Positions 51,424-61,090 of a stretch of DNA of 64,000 nucleotides are shown piece by piece (positions within the stretch are counted from its first letter, which is position 1; every line of letters starts with the position of its first letter). A program made the position numbers and the translations under genes. The DNA is from Amycolatopsis australiensis (GTDB lineage Bacteria > Actinomycetota > Actinomycetes > Mycobacteriales > Pseudonocardiaceae): assembly GCF_900119165.1 (NCBI RefSeq), contig NZ_FPJG01000006.1, positions 4,340,001-4,404,000 of the forward strand. Reading direction: 5' to 3'. The notes beneath the pieces are model-generated. The model made no database searches. It worked only from the letters and a program-made list of their open reading frames with translations, and had not been told where the DNA came from.

Positions 51424-54143
51424 ATGAGGTTCCGGATTCTCGGGACGCTGGAAGTGGAAGCGCCCGGGGGCCGGGTCACCCTGGCGAGCCCGCGTCAGCA
51501 GCGCGCGCTCGCCGCGCTCCTGCTCAATCCCGGCTCGGTCGTCCCCGTCGAGCGGATGATCGACGCGCTCTGGGCGGACGAGCCGCCGGCCACCGCCGTC
51601 AAGCAGGTGCGCAACTGCGTCTCCGCGCTGCGGGCACGGCTCGGCGACGCCGGGGCGGCGATCGTCACCGACGGGCCCGGGTACCGCCTGCGCGTCGGCG
51701 ACGGCGATCTCGACTCCCTCGTCTTCCGCCGCCACGTCACGGCCGCGCGTGCGCTCGCCGGGCAGGGGAAGCTCGTCGACGCCGTCGAAGAGATCCGGGC
51801 CGGGCTCGCCCTGTGGCGTGGCCCGGCGCTGGACGGGTTGCGGGCGACGACGCTGGCCGGCCGGGCCGCCCTGCTCGACGAGCAGCGCGCCGACGCCGTC
51901 GAGCTGGGCGCCGGATGGCAGCTGCGGCTCGGCGAAACCGGTGAGGTCGTGCGCGAGCTGACCGCGTTCTGCGCCGAGCACCCGACGCGCGAGCTGGCCC
52001 ACCTGCTCCTGATGCGCGCCCTCGCGAAGGAAGGCCGCTACGCCGAGGCCTCGACGCTCTTCCACGGCCTGCGCCGCCGGCTGGCCGACGAGCTGGGCGT
52101 CGACCCGAACCCCGACCTGCGGCGCCGCCACGAAGAGATCCTCGCCGAGGCCCCGCCCGAAGCGACGGCCGACGGTGGCGATACGACGGCCGGAACCGAG
52201 CCGGAGCGCCACTTCGGGCGCGCGGTCACCGAACTGGCCGAAGCCGTCACCTGGCAATGGCGGGCCGAAGCGGAGCTGCGCTCGCAGCACCGGCCGCGGC
52301 CGATCGCGCTGCGCTGGTCCGCCGTCCCGCGCCCGGGACAGCCGCCGCTGCGGGGCGACCTCGGCGACGTCGCCGGGACGTTCGCCGCCTTGCCCGTGCC
52401 GCAGCTGGTCGTGCTCGGTGATCCCGGGTCCGGCAAGTCCGTGCTCGCCCTGATGCTGACGCTGCAGCTGCTGCGCACCCGCGCCCCGGACGGCCCGGTG
52501 CCGGTCCTGCTGTCCCTGGCCTCCTGGGACCCGCGGCGGGAACACCTCGACCGGTGGCCGGCCGGCCGGCTCGCCGACGACCACCCGGCCCTGCGCAACG
52601 CCCGCGAGTACGGCCGCGACGCCCCCACCCGGCTCGTCCTCGGCGGCCACGTCCTCCCGGTCCTCGACGGTCTCGACGAGATGCCCGCCGACCTGCGCGC
52701 CGCGGCGCTCGACGCACTGGACCAGACGATGGCGGTGGGCCGGTCGCTGGTGCTGACCTGCCGGTCCGCCGAGTACGAGCAGGTGACGCGCGAATCCGGG
52801 CCGGTGCTCGGCGCCGCCACGGTGGTGCGGCTCGAGCCCGTCACGCGGCAGGAAGCGCTCACCTACCTGTCCGCGCGCGAGGGCGCCGGACGCAACCGCT
52901 GGCTACCGGTGGCCGAGCGGCTGCGCCGGGAGCCGGACGCGCCGCTGGCCCGGGTGCTGCGGACGCCGCTGATGGTCGACCTCGCGCGAAGCGCTTACCG
53001 CCGTCCGGGTACGGACCCCGCGGAGCTGCTGGGGTCCGAAGACGCGGGCGCGATCGAAGGGCGGCTGCTCGACTCGTTCGTGCCCCACGCCTGCGCGCGT
53101 GTCCCGGAGCCGCCGGGGCGGAACCCGAAGACCAACCAGCCCGTCGGGGCGGTACACCGCGGCGCAGGCCGTCCGCTGGCTGGGTTTCCTGGCCCGGCAC
53201 CTGGAGCGGGCGCGCAGCCGCGACCCGGCCTGGTGGCAGCTGTACCGCGCGGTGCCCGTCCGTACCCGGGCCGGGCTGGTGGGCCCTGCTGGTCGCGGCG
53301 TTCTTCGTCGCCACCGGCTGGGTCGACGACGGGCCGGCGCCGGCCGCGATCTACGGCTTGTCGTTCGGCGGCGCCGCCTTCCTGACGCACCGCTTCGGGC
53401 GCCCGCCCGAGCCGCTGCGCACGGAAGTCCGCTTCGCCGGGGCCGCGCGGAAGTTCGCCGGCCGGTTCGCCGCCGGCGCCGCCGCCGGCGTCCTGCTCGG
53501 GCTGGGCTGGTCGCTGGCCGCGGGCCTGGTCGTCCTGCTGGCGCTGGTGTTCGGGCTGGTGTTCGCGGTGCACGTGTGGCTGGCGAAGCCGGTCGCCGCC
53601 AGCCGCGTGTCCAGCCCGGGGACGATCCTGCGCAACGAGCGGACCGGCGCGGTCGCGCTGGCCGTGTCGTTCATGGTGTTGCTGGGCCTGTTCGACGGGA
53701 TGGCGTTCGCGTTCACCGCCCAGACGCGGTTCCTGCCGGTGCTGGGCGGCCGCTACGACCTGGCGCTGGCCGTCGCGGCCGGGCCGGCGGGCGCGCTGTT
53801 CGGGTTCTTCATGGCCCGCGGCGTCGCCGCGGTGTGCTACGGGCTGGCGGGCGCGATCGCCGGCGGCCAGGTGTTCCCGCCGGCGACGGACCCGGTGCTG
53901 CCGTTCGTGGTGGGCGTGTGCTTCGGCGGCGGCATCGGGCTGGCGGTGCTGGTGACGCGCGCCCGGGGCAGCTACTTCGTCCACCACGCGTGGCTCGCCG
54001 TGACGGGCCGCCTGCCGTGGCGTCTGATGCACTTCCTGGACGACGCCCACCGCCGCGGCGTCCTGCGGCAGGCCGGTGGCGTGTACCAGTTCCGCCACGC
54101 CAGCGTGCAGGAGCGGCTGGCGGAGGTCACGTCCGGGTCGTGA
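51424..54143 (+). pseudogene. SARP-NACHT transcriptional regulator with C-terminal membrane region, two frameshifts
   Basis: About 906 aa if repaired. Residues 1-95: SARP winged helix (FRILGTLEVEAPGGRVTLAS, QVRNCVSALRARLG). Residues ~100-245: BTAD. Then a NACHT-type ATPase: P-loop GDPGSGKS near 334, Walker B LPVLDGLDEMP near 412. Then RYTAAQAVRWLGFLARHLER (second frame) and a membrane part of ~10 helices (WALLVAAFFVATGWVDD onward, third frame) ending at 54143. Frame changes fall at G runs 53146-53149 and ~53281-53283, each consistent with one extra G. Start ATG after GAGGGG. The first frame alone stays open to 53385. Pseudogene, or intact with two sequence errors. Confidence 0.8.
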
Positions 54144-54969
54144 CGGCGTGCACCGCTGCCGCGACCACGCGGAGCGTGGCCATCGGGTCGTCGCCGAGCG
54201 GGTAGACGCCGACGTGGTCCGCGCCGGCGTCCCGGTGGGCCAGCAGCCGCGCCGCGACGGTTTCCGGGTCGCCGTGGGCCACCAGTGCGTCGATGAGCCG
54301 GTCGCTGCCCGTGCCGGCGAGGTCGGCTTCGGTGAAGCCGAGCCGGCGGAGATTGCCCGCGTAGTTGGCCACGCCCAGCGCCGTCCCGGGCGGGGCGGAC
54401 CGGGCCACCGCGCGGGCCCGCCCGGCGTCCGGCTCGACGAGCGCGAAGTGGCCGGGCAGCACGAGCTTGCCCGCGCCGAGGATCGCGCGCGCCCGGCGGG
54501 TGTGCTCCGGGGTCACCAGGCACGGGACGGTGCCGGCGGTCCGGTCGCGGGCCAGCCGCAGCATCCGCGGCCCGAGCGCGGCCACCACCACCCGCTCGGC
54601 CGGCACGCCCGCGCGGGTCAACTGGTCCACATAGGACAGCAGCGTGTCGTGGGGCGAGGCGTATTCGGCGTGGACCTCGCGGTGCCCGATGCCGACGCCC
54701 AGCAGGAACCGGCCGGGATGCCGGGCCTCGATGCGGTGGTAGGACGCGGCGACGGTGTCCGCGGCGGCGGTCCACACGTTCACCACGCTCGTCCCGACGG
54801 CCGGCCGGGTGGTGGCGTCGAGCACCCGCTCCGCGAGGCCGAGGTCGGCCGGCGGCGAGGCGTCCAGCCAGAGGGTGCCGTAGCCGGCCCGTTCCAGTTC
54901 CGCCGCGCGGCCGGGGGTGACTTCGTGCTCGCGCAGGTGGGCGCCGAGCAGGCCGAGATCGATCGTCAT
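54127..54969 (-). CDS. LLM-class F420-dependent oxidoreductase
   Basis: 280 aa luciferase-like monooxygenase fold. Typical segments: LGLLGAHLREHEVTPGRAAE, AGYGTLWLDASPPADLGLAE, AVGTSVVNVWT, HPGRFLLGVGIGHRE and the C-terminal DHVGVYPLGDDP. The family (TIGR03620-like) is mycobacterial/actinobacterial and F420-linked. ATG 54967-54969. Divergent from the LysR gene at 55060 (90 bp), overlapping the SARP-NACHT end by 17 bases. Substrate unknown. Confidence 0.88.
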   Translation of the reverse strand: MTIDLGLLGAHLREHEVTPGRAAELERAGYGTLWLDASPPADLGLAERVLDATTRPAVGTSVVNVWTAAADTVAASYHRIEARHPGRFLLGVGIGHREVHAEYASPHDTLLSYVDQLTRAGVPAERVVVAALGPRMLRLARDRTAGTVPCLVTPEHTRRARAILGAGKLVLPGHFALVEPDAGRARAVARSAPPGTALGVANYAGNLRRLGFTEADLAGTGSDRLIDALVAHGDPETVAARLLAHRDAGADHVGVYPLGDDPMATLRVVAAAVHAVTTRT

Positions 54970-55059
54970 GCCCCGACTCCAGCACCGCGCCCGCCCGCGA
55001 ACCAGCGTCAACGCCGACGCGCAGCGATACCCTGACGGCATCGTCACAGGGGAGGGCCG

Positions 55060-55902
55060 GTGGAACTACGGACGTTGCGGTACTTCGTCATGGTCGCCGA
55101 CGAGCTGCACTTCGGCCGCGCCGCCGAGCGGCTGCACATCGCACAGCCCGCGGTGAGCAGGCAGATCGCGCGGCTCGAGCGCGAGCTGGGGGTCCGGCTG
55201 TTCGACCGCACGCCCCGACGGGTCGGGCTGACCGCGGCCGGGCACCGGGTGCTCGACGCCGCGCGGGAGGCGCTCGCGGCCGCCGACCGGGTCCGGGTCG
55301 TGGCGCGCGAACAGGCGGGCGTGCTGCGCATCGGCACGGGAACCGGGCAGTTCACCGCCCGCCTGGAACGCGGGATCGACGCGTTGCGCGAGCAGGCACC
55401 GGCGTTCGACGTCGTGCTCGTCGACCTGCCGCCGGCCGCGCGCCTGAACGCCCTGCGGCAGGGCGAACTCGATCTGGCGCTGGTGCGGGGCGTGCGGGCG
55501 GCACCGGGGGTGCGGGTGCTGCCGAGCTGGACCGAGCCGCTGTTCGCCGTCGTGTCCGCGCGGCACGCCGCCGCCGGGCGGGCCGCGGTCGGGGTCGCCG
55601 AGCTGGCCGGCGGGCCCCTGCGGGCCGCTCCGGACCCCGCGGTGGTCACGGCGCTGCAGGAGGCCGGCGTCGCGGTGGTGCCGGCACGCGGGGCCGCGAC
55701 GGTCCAGGACACGATCGTCGAGGTCGGCTCCGACCCGCGCAGCTGGACGGTGCTGGCCGCCGACCAGGTGGCCGAGATCCGGTCCACCCGGGTGCGCGCG
55801 ATCCCGCTGGACCCGCGGACGACGGTCACCGGCAGCGTGGCCGTCCCGGACGACCTGCCGCGTCCCTGCGCGGCGGCCCACCGGGCGGCGTTCGGCGACT
55901 GA
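55060..55902 (+). CDS. LysR-family regulator
   Basis: 280 aa. HTH in residues 2-60 (MELRTLRYFVMVADELHFGR-type opening, AQPAVSRQIARLERELGVRL), then the periplasmic-binding-like effector domain (GVLRIGTGTGQF, LRQGELDLALVRG). GTG start at 55060 with GGGGAGGG. Divergent from the LLM oxidoreductase, which it probably controls. Co-inducer unknown. Confidence 0.9.
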   Translation: MELRTLRYFVMVADELHFGRAAERLHIAQPAVSRQIARLERELGVRLFDRTPRRVGLTAAGHRVLDAAREALAAADRVRVVAREQAGVLRIGTGTGQFTARLERGIDALREQAPAFDVVLVDLPPAARLNALRQGELDLALVRGVRAAPGVRVLPSWTEPLFAVVSARHAAAGRAAVGVAELAGGPLRAAPDPAVVTALQEAGVAVVPARGAATVQDTIVEVGSDPRSWTVLAADQVAEIRSTRVRAIPLDPRTTVTGSVAVPDDLPRPCAAAHRAAFGD

Positions 55903-56036
55903 GGTCACGGTCCGCGGTGGTTAGCCCGTGCGGGTTACCTCATCCGGCGGTCTGCCCGTCTTCCGGCGTCACGGCCGGCGACGAGCGAGGTCGCACCCCC
56001 GAGACGAGGACCGCGACGAGGAGCCGGGGAGGCGCA

Positions 56037-56858
56037 GTGGGCGATCGGAACCACGTCGACCGCGCCGTGAAGCGGCTTCGCAGCCGTTGGCGGATCGCGA
56101 GCATCACCAGCGGCTGGCGGTTCCCGAGTGACTGGGCGGTGCCCGAAGTGGACACCGTGTGCGGCTGCGCGCTCTTCGACGGCGACCTGACCGGCGCGCT
56201 GACCATCCTCGGCCGTTCGCGGGCCCGGACCGGCGCCGGGCTGGACGAGACCCTGTACGACGTCGCCGCGCTGCACGCGGTCCTGGAAAGTGGCTCGGAC
56301 GCCGACGGGCTCGTGTCGGCCGATCCCCAGGCGACCCCGTCCGCGATGCTCCGCGCCACCGCGGTGGGCTGGGCGGACGTCGCGACCGCGGTTTCGGACG
56401 TCGCTACGACCGAGGCGCTCACCGGCCTGGCCACGGAGGCGTACCTGCGGACCCGGCTCGGTGAGGTGTACCGGCGCGCGGCACGCGGCGAGCGCGCCGG
56501 GGCGCCGGCACCGGTGCTGCTCGCGATCGGGGTCGACCTGTCCGGGGTGACGTGCTGGTACCGGCCGATGGCGATGGTCCTGGTCGCCGACGTCCTGCGC
56601 CGGGTCTTCGACGGCGGCGAGACCGCCGCGGCGCTCAGCCGGTCGACCGCGGTGATCCTCGCCGACCGCGACCCGGGCGTGGGGCACCGCATCCGGCACG
56701 CCCGCCGCCGGATCGCCGACCGGCTCGCCGCGGATCCGCAGCTGACCGCGGCGGCCCGGCCGCGGGTCCGGGTGCACCGGCTGCCGGACACGCTCGCCGC
56801 GGCGTACGACCTCCTGCACCACCTCGCCGGGCGAGAGGGCCGGGCGGACCACCGCTGA
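56037..56858 (+). CDS. protein with degenerate GGDEF-like domain
   Basis: 273 aa. GTG at 56037 has GGGGAGGCG a few bases upstream; the frame is open earlier but without support. The C-terminal half begins TTEALTGLATEAYLRTRLGE, which resembles the GGDEF-domain opening DxLTGLxNRxxLxxxL, and LLAIGVDLSGVTC aligns with the metal-site strand, but the GGDEF loop is absent (SRSTAVILADRD at that place). Catalysis is therefore not expected. The N-half (GWADVATAVSDV) is helical. No membrane segments. Role unknown; GGDEF ancestry is a judgement by eye. Confidence 0.55.
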   Translation: MGDRNHVDRAVKRLRSRWRIASITSGWRFPSDWAVPEVDTVCGCALFDGDLTGALTILGRSRARTGAGLDETLYDVAALHAVLESGSDADGLVSADPQATPSAMLRATAVGWADVATAVSDVATTEALTGLATEAYLRTRLGEVYRRAARGERAGAPAPVLLAIGVDLSGVTCWYRPMAMVLVADVLRRVFDGGETAAALSRSTAVILADRDPGVGHRIRHARRRIADRLAADPQLTAAARPRVRVHRLPDTLAAAYDLLHHLAGREGRADHR

Positions 56859-56892
56859 GTCCACCGTGGACAGTCCGAGGACGCCACGGAAA

Positions 56893-56904
56893 GTTAGCGC
56901 TAAC
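56893..56904. promoter_or_regulatory. AraR-like operator 1 (GTTAGCGCTAAC)
   Basis: Perfect 12-base palindrome GTTAGCGCTAAC, followed by AT. It matches the core of LacI-family AraR sites (TGT-AGCGCT-ACA type) described in corynebacteria. It is 408 bases upstream of the arabinofuranosidase start. Confidence 0.6.
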
Positions 56905-57096
56905 ATTCGACGGTCCGCGCTCTTTGGGCAGTACGGACGGGCGGCCCGGGAAAGAACCGCCGCCGGGAATGTGCGAGTGTTCAACGAGGAACATTCCGGC
57001 AGAGCAGTTTTGCGTGCCACGCCTGGTTTCCGTTGGCGCGGGAGTGCGTCCCGGCAAATCGGTCCGCGACCATTGCGCTCGCCGGAACGGCGAGCT

Positions 57097-57112
57097 ATGT
57101 TAGCGCTCACAT
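57097..57112. promoter_or_regulatory. AraR-like operator 2 (ATGTTAGCGCTCACAT)
   Basis: 16-base near-palindrome ATGTTAGCGCTCACAT, one asymmetric pair, 200 bases upstream of the arabinofuranosidase start and 204 bases from operator 1. It shares the AGCGCT core. Agrees well with the AraR consensus ATGT-AGCGCT-ACAT. Looping between the two sites is possible. Confidence 0.65.
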
Positions 57113-57311
57113 TTTCCCGGTTCGTCGTCCGGTGCGCGGTGGCCGAAGGAGGAGGTGGCATCGCCGTCCGTCGCACCCCTTGATCGAAGGCTTCGCGAGA
57201 CACGCCGTGGTGCTCGCACCGGCCGCCCGCGGGCGCCGGGGCCGGACGGCGCGTCGGTGAGGCCTGCCAGGCGAAAGTTCGGCAGTGGCCCCAACGCAAC
57301 GGGAGATCACC

Positions 57312-58865
57312 ATGGCACGACAGTCGAGATATCCACGGTTACGCACCCCCGTCCTGAAGTTCGCGGCGGCCGGCGCCCTCGTCGCCGGGCTGCTGGCCAC
57401 CGGCGGCACGTCGGAAGCGGCCACGCAGGGACCGTGCGACATCTACGCCGCCGGCGGCACGCCGTGCGTGGCCGCGCACAGCACCACGCGGGCGTTGTAC
57501 GGCTCCTACACCGGCCCGCTGTACCAGGTCAGGCGGGCGTCGGACAACACGACCCGTGATATCGCGCCGCTGAGCGCGGGCGGGGTGGCGAACGCGGCGG
57601 CGCAGGACTCGTTCTGCGCCGGGACAACCTGCGTGATCACGGTCATCTACGATCAGTCCGGCCGGAACAACCGCCTCACGCAGGCCCCGCCCGGCGGCTT
57701 CAACGGTCCGGCGGCCGGCGGCTACGACAACCTCGCCAACGCCACCGCGGCGCCGATCACGGTCGGCGGCCACAAGGCCTACGGCGTCTACGTCGCTCCC
57801 GGAACCGGTTACCGCAACAACAACACCAACGGCATCGCCACCGGTGACCAGCCGGAGGGCATGTACGCGATCTTCGACGGCACGCACTACAACGGCGGCT
57901 GCTGCTTCGACTACGGCAACGCCGAGCGCAACAGCCACGACAACGGCAACGGCACGATGGAAGCCATCTACTTCGGCAACATCAAGGTCTGGGGCTACGG
58001 CACCGGCAACGGCCCGTGGATCATGGCCGACCTGGAGAACGGCCTGTTCTCCGGCGTCAACCCGGGCTACAACGCCAACGACCCGAGCATCAGCCACCGG
58101 TTCCTGACCGCCATCGTCAAGGGTGGTCCCAACCACTGGGCCATCCGTGGTGGCAACGCGCAGTCCGGTGGCGTGTCGACCTTCTACGACGGTGTGCGCC
58201 CCAACGCGTCGGGCTACAACCCGATGAAGAAGGAGGGCGCGATCATCCTGGGCATCGGCGGGGACAACAGCGTCGGCGCCCGCGGTACCTTCTACGAAGG
58301 CGTGATGACCTCCGGCTACCCGTCGGACGCCACCGAGAACGCGGTGCAGGCGAACATCACGGCGGCCGGGTACGCCACCAGTTCCGCCGGCACCGGCTTG
58401 ACGCCCGGCTCGGCCGTCTCGCTGCGGGCCACCACGGCGTGCTGCACCGACCGCTACATCCACCACAGCGGGTCCACTGTGGACACGGCGGTGATCACCA
58501 GCAGCAGCTCCGCCACCGAAAAGGGCAACGCGTCCTGGACCGTCCGGACCGGGCTGGGCAACAGCTCCTGCGTGTCGTTCGAGTCCCGCAACACCGCCGG
58601 GCAGTACCTCCGGCACCAGAACTACCAGCTGCACCTGCAGGCCGACGACGGGTCCGCGTTGTTCGCCCAGGACGCGACGTTCTGCCCGGAGGCCGGGCGA
58701 AACGGGCAGGGCGCCTCGCTGAGATCGCTCAACTACTCCGACCGGTACGTGCGCCACTACAACAACATCGTCTACATCGCCGCCGACGGCGGTCCGAACA
58801 CCTTCGACAGCACCAACGCCTACAACGACGACGTGAGCTGGCTCGTCAGCTCGCCGTGGGGCTGA
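57312..58865 (+). CDS. secreted alpha-L-arabinofuranosidase, GH54 with CBM42
   Basis: 517-aa secreted enzyme releasing arabinose from arabinoxylan or arabinan. Signal peptide to about residue 36 (AGLLATGGTSEAAT). GH54 domain to ~350: vicinal Cys pair in GGCCFDYGNAE with nucleophile Glu205, acid/base Asp318 in GIGGDNSVG, and YDQSGRNN, all placed as in the fungal AbfB. The C-terminal ~150 residues are CBM42 (AbfB) beta-trefoil: SLRATTACCTDRYIHHSG, FESRNTAGQYLRHQNYQL, SLRSLNYSDRYVRHYNN, which binds arabinofuranose. ATG at 57312 with GGGAG. AraR-like operators lie upstream. Followed by a hairpin. Confidence 0.93.
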   Translation: MARQSRYPRLRTPVLKFAAAGALVAGLLATGGTSEAATQGPCDIYAAGGTPCVAAHSTTRALYGSYTGPLYQVRRASDNTTRDIAPLSAGGVANAAAQDSFCAGTTCVITVIYDQSGRNNRLTQAPPGGFNGPAAGGYDNLANATAAPITVGGHKAYGVYVAPGTGYRNNNTNGIATGDQPEGMYAIFDGTHYNGGCCFDYGNAERNSHDNGNGTMEAIYFGNIKVWGYGTGNGPWIMADLENGLFSGVNPGYNANDPSISHRFLTAIVKGGPNHWAIRGGNAQSGGVSTFYDGVRPNASGYNPMKKEGAIILGIGGDNSVGARGTFYEGVMTSGYPSDATENAVQANITAAGYATSSAGTGLTPGSAVSLRATTACCTDRYIHHSGSTVDTAVITSSSSATEKGNASWTVRTGLGNSSCVSFESRNTAGQYLRHQNYQLHLQADDGSALFAQDATFCPEAGRNGQGASLRSLNYSDRYVRHYNNIVYIAADGGPNTFDSTNAYNDDVSWLVSSPWG

Positions 58866-58879
58866 TCCCGGAACGAAGC

Positions 58880-58912
58880 GCACCCGCCACGCCCGCCGGG
58901 CGTGGCGGGTGC
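58880..58912 (+). terminator. terminator hairpin after GH54 gene
   Basis: 15-bp perfect stem (58880-58894 with 58898-58912) and 3-base loop, 14 bases after the stop codon. GC-only stem, no T tail, as typical in this genome. Confidence 0.75.
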
Positions 58913-58990
58913 TGCCGTACGGCCCGTGACCGCGAACAACGCCATAACCTGAGAATTGTTCATGTTGCGCGAGCGTGCGAAAAGGGCCCG

Positions 58991-60315
58991 ATGCGCAAGG
59001 GGCTGACCGGGTTCGTGGCCGTCGCCGTCGCCGGATTTCCGGCCCCGGCCGCGGGGGCCGAGCCGGATTCCGGAACGTTGTCCGTGCTGACCTACAACGT
59101 CGCCGGGCTGCCGGACGGCATCTCGGGCGCGCCTTCGCCGCGTGCCCCGAGCACGACGGCGATCGGCGCGCGGGCCGGCGCCTGCGCCCTGGTCCACGTG
59201 CAGGAAGACTTCGATTACCACGCGAACCTCTACGCGGCCGACCGGCATCCGTACCGCACGCCCACCAGCGGCGGCGCGGGGATCGGCAGCGGCCTCAACG
59301 CGATGGCCTCGCTGCCGTACGACGCCGACGACTTCGAACGCGTCAGCTGGACGTCGTGCCAGCTCGACTCGGAGGACTGCCTGACCCCGAAGGGCTTCAC
59401 GTCCATGCGGCTGCGGCTCGCCGGAGGCGTCTTCCTGGACGTCTACAACCTTCACACGAACGCGGGAACGAACCCGGGCGACCTCGCCTCGCGCGCGGCC
59501 GACCTCGACCGGCTGTCGGCGTTCATCGGGAGCCATTCGGCGGGCAACGCCGTGCTCGTCATGGGCGACACCAACACCCGCTACACGCGCGCCGGCGACA
59601 CGATCGGGCCATTCGCCGCGGCGAACGGCCTGACCGACGCGTGGGTGCGGCTCGAACGCGGCGGCGTGGCGCCGGCACCGGGCAGCCCCGTCCTGCCGTG
59701 CGACGAAAACGCGATCACCGACACCTGCGAAGTCGTGGACAAGGTCCTCTACCGCGGCAGCAAGCTCGTCGGGCTGGCCGCGACGTCGTACCACGACGAG
59801 CACGCGGCCTTCCTCGACGAGCAGGGCCGGACGCTGTCCGACCACGACCCGATCGCGGTCGGCCTCGCCTGGACCCGCGCCGCGGACTTCCGGGCGAGCG
59901 ACCGGTCCGGCGGTCCGCACCGGGACTACTTCACCGACCTCGACCGCGTCCCGGCGGGCGCGGTCCCGGCCGCGATCACCGTCCGCGGCGGCGCGCGCGT
60001 CGACCGGATCGGCCTGACCCTGGCCGACGGCACCACCCTGGCCCACGGTGGCGGTGGTGGCACCGAGACCCGGCTGCCGCTCGCGGCGGGGGAGTACCCG
60101 GAGTGGGTGTTCCTCTGCCGCGGCAGCCACGCGCGGGGCACACGAGGATCTTTTTCGTCCGGTTCACGACGAGCCGCGGGGCGACGGTCGCGGCGGGGAC
60201 CGCGACCGACGACTGCACGACCTACACCGCGCCGCCCGGCTGGCAGATCGCGGGGTTCCACGGCCGTTCCGGCGACGAGGTCGACAAGCTGGGTGTCCTC
60301 TACACGCGTCGCTGA
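58991..60315 (+). pseudogene. secreted endonuclease/exonuclease/phosphatase with C-terminal lectin-like segment, one frameshift
   Basis: About 440 aa if repaired. Signal peptide, then the EEP domain: LSVLTYNVAGLPDG, VHVQEDFDYH, DVYNLHTNAGTN, VMGDTNTRYT and SDHDPIAVGL, the standard metal/His catalytic set of DNase I-like and sphingomyelinase-like enzymes. Then a Gly-rich beta region (GGGGGTETRLPLAAGEYPEW) continuing, after a frame change near the G run 60135-60138 (one G apparently missing), as HTRIFFVRFTTSRGATVAAG and WQIAGFHGRSGDEVDKLGVL, a jacalin-like lectin end. ATG at 58991 with AAGGG. Phosphodiester target unknown. It is a pseudogene or a sequence error. Confidence 0.75.
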
Positions 60316-60370
60316 CGCCGGTTTGGCCCCCGGCACTTGCGGCGGGGCCCGGATGGGTGCTAAATCGGAA

Positions 60371-60397
60371 TTGGCACTCTCCGCCTTCGAGTGCCAA
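60371..60397. promoter_or_regulatory. CIRCE element (HrcA operator)
   Basis: Inverted arms TTGGCACTC (60371-60379) and GAGTGCCAA (60389-60397) separated by exactly nine bases. The CIRCE consensus is TTAGCACTC-N9-GAGTGCTAA; the match is symmetrical with one G/C change in each arm. It ends 75 bases before the ATG at 60472. HrcA repression, released on heat shock, is established for such sites. Confidence 0.85.
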
Positions 60398-60471
60398 TCG
60401 CCGGGGCGGGGACATCGCCGCCGGAGACAGTCCACAGTGGAGCACGACGCCGCTGCGAACGGAGGACGACC

Positions 60472-60918
60472 ATGGGACTGGAGAAGGTCTGGATCAAGAC
60501 GTTGAGCGACGGACTGCTGCGCGCGGACCAGATCGTGGGGCTGACCGCGCACGCCACCCCGTCCCTGCCGGGCAAGTCGCCGAGGTGGCTGCTGGACGCG
60601 ACGGTCGCGGTGCCGGCGGGCAGCGGGACGGGCGGCAACGGCTGGGACATCGGAATCCTGCACCGCACGCTGATCCAGACCCGCGCGGAGCCGGCCGGGG
60701 CACCGGAGGCACTGGCGCGCTTGCTGGCCCGCCTGGACCGCCCGGACACGGCGGGCATCATCACCCCGCTGGTGGCGGACCCACCGCACGCGACGCCGGT
60801 GACGAGCACGGTCCGCTTCGCATTCGCGAGCTTCACGGACGACACGAGCGCGGCGACAACGAGCACGGACGCGGCGACGAGCCCGGATTCGGTCCAGGAG
60901 GGCGCGGGAGTCGGCTGA
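60472..60918 (+). CDS. hypothetical protein under CIRCE control (148 aa)
   Basis: 148 aa, no family recognised. ATG at 60472, preceded by CGGAGG. The sequence starts MGLEKVWIKTLSDGLLRADQ, continues with a beta-rich middle (RWLLDATVAVPAGSG, WDIGILHRTLIQTR) and ends with an unstructured Ser/Thr/Asp tail (SAATTSTDAATSPDS). No signal peptide or membrane segment. It is the only gene downstream of the CIRCE element and is next to three hsp20 genes, so it is probably heat-induced. It could be a chaperone accessory or client adaptor; nothing more can be said. Confidence 0.7.
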   Translation: MGLEKVWIKTLSDGLLRADQIVGLTAHATPSLPGKSPRWLLDATVAVPAGSGTGGNGWDIGILHRTLIQTRAEPAGAPEALARLLARLDRPDTAGIITPLVADPPHATPVTSTVRFAFASFTDDTSAATTSTDAATSPDSVQEGAGVG

Positions 60919-61090
60919 CGGTGGTGGCGTGTTCGGGTTCCCGGCGCTGCCTCCGGGAATGCCGATGTCCTCCCGAGGATGCCGGGAGGGGTCAACCGGC
61001 CATCCCCGATGGCTTGCGGCCCGCCGGGGATGGCCGGCGCCACTCGGATGCCGCCGCGCGGTGCCGGTCGCTGCTCGACTGCCGCGCGGG

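Larger units (their letters stand above)
56859..57311. other. 453-bp region upstream of arabinofuranosidase
   Basis: Contains two AraR/LacI-like operators (56893-56904 and 57097-57112) and a relatively AT-rich tract near 56940-57120. No gene is supported in it; short frames are composition artefacts. Confidence 0.6.
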
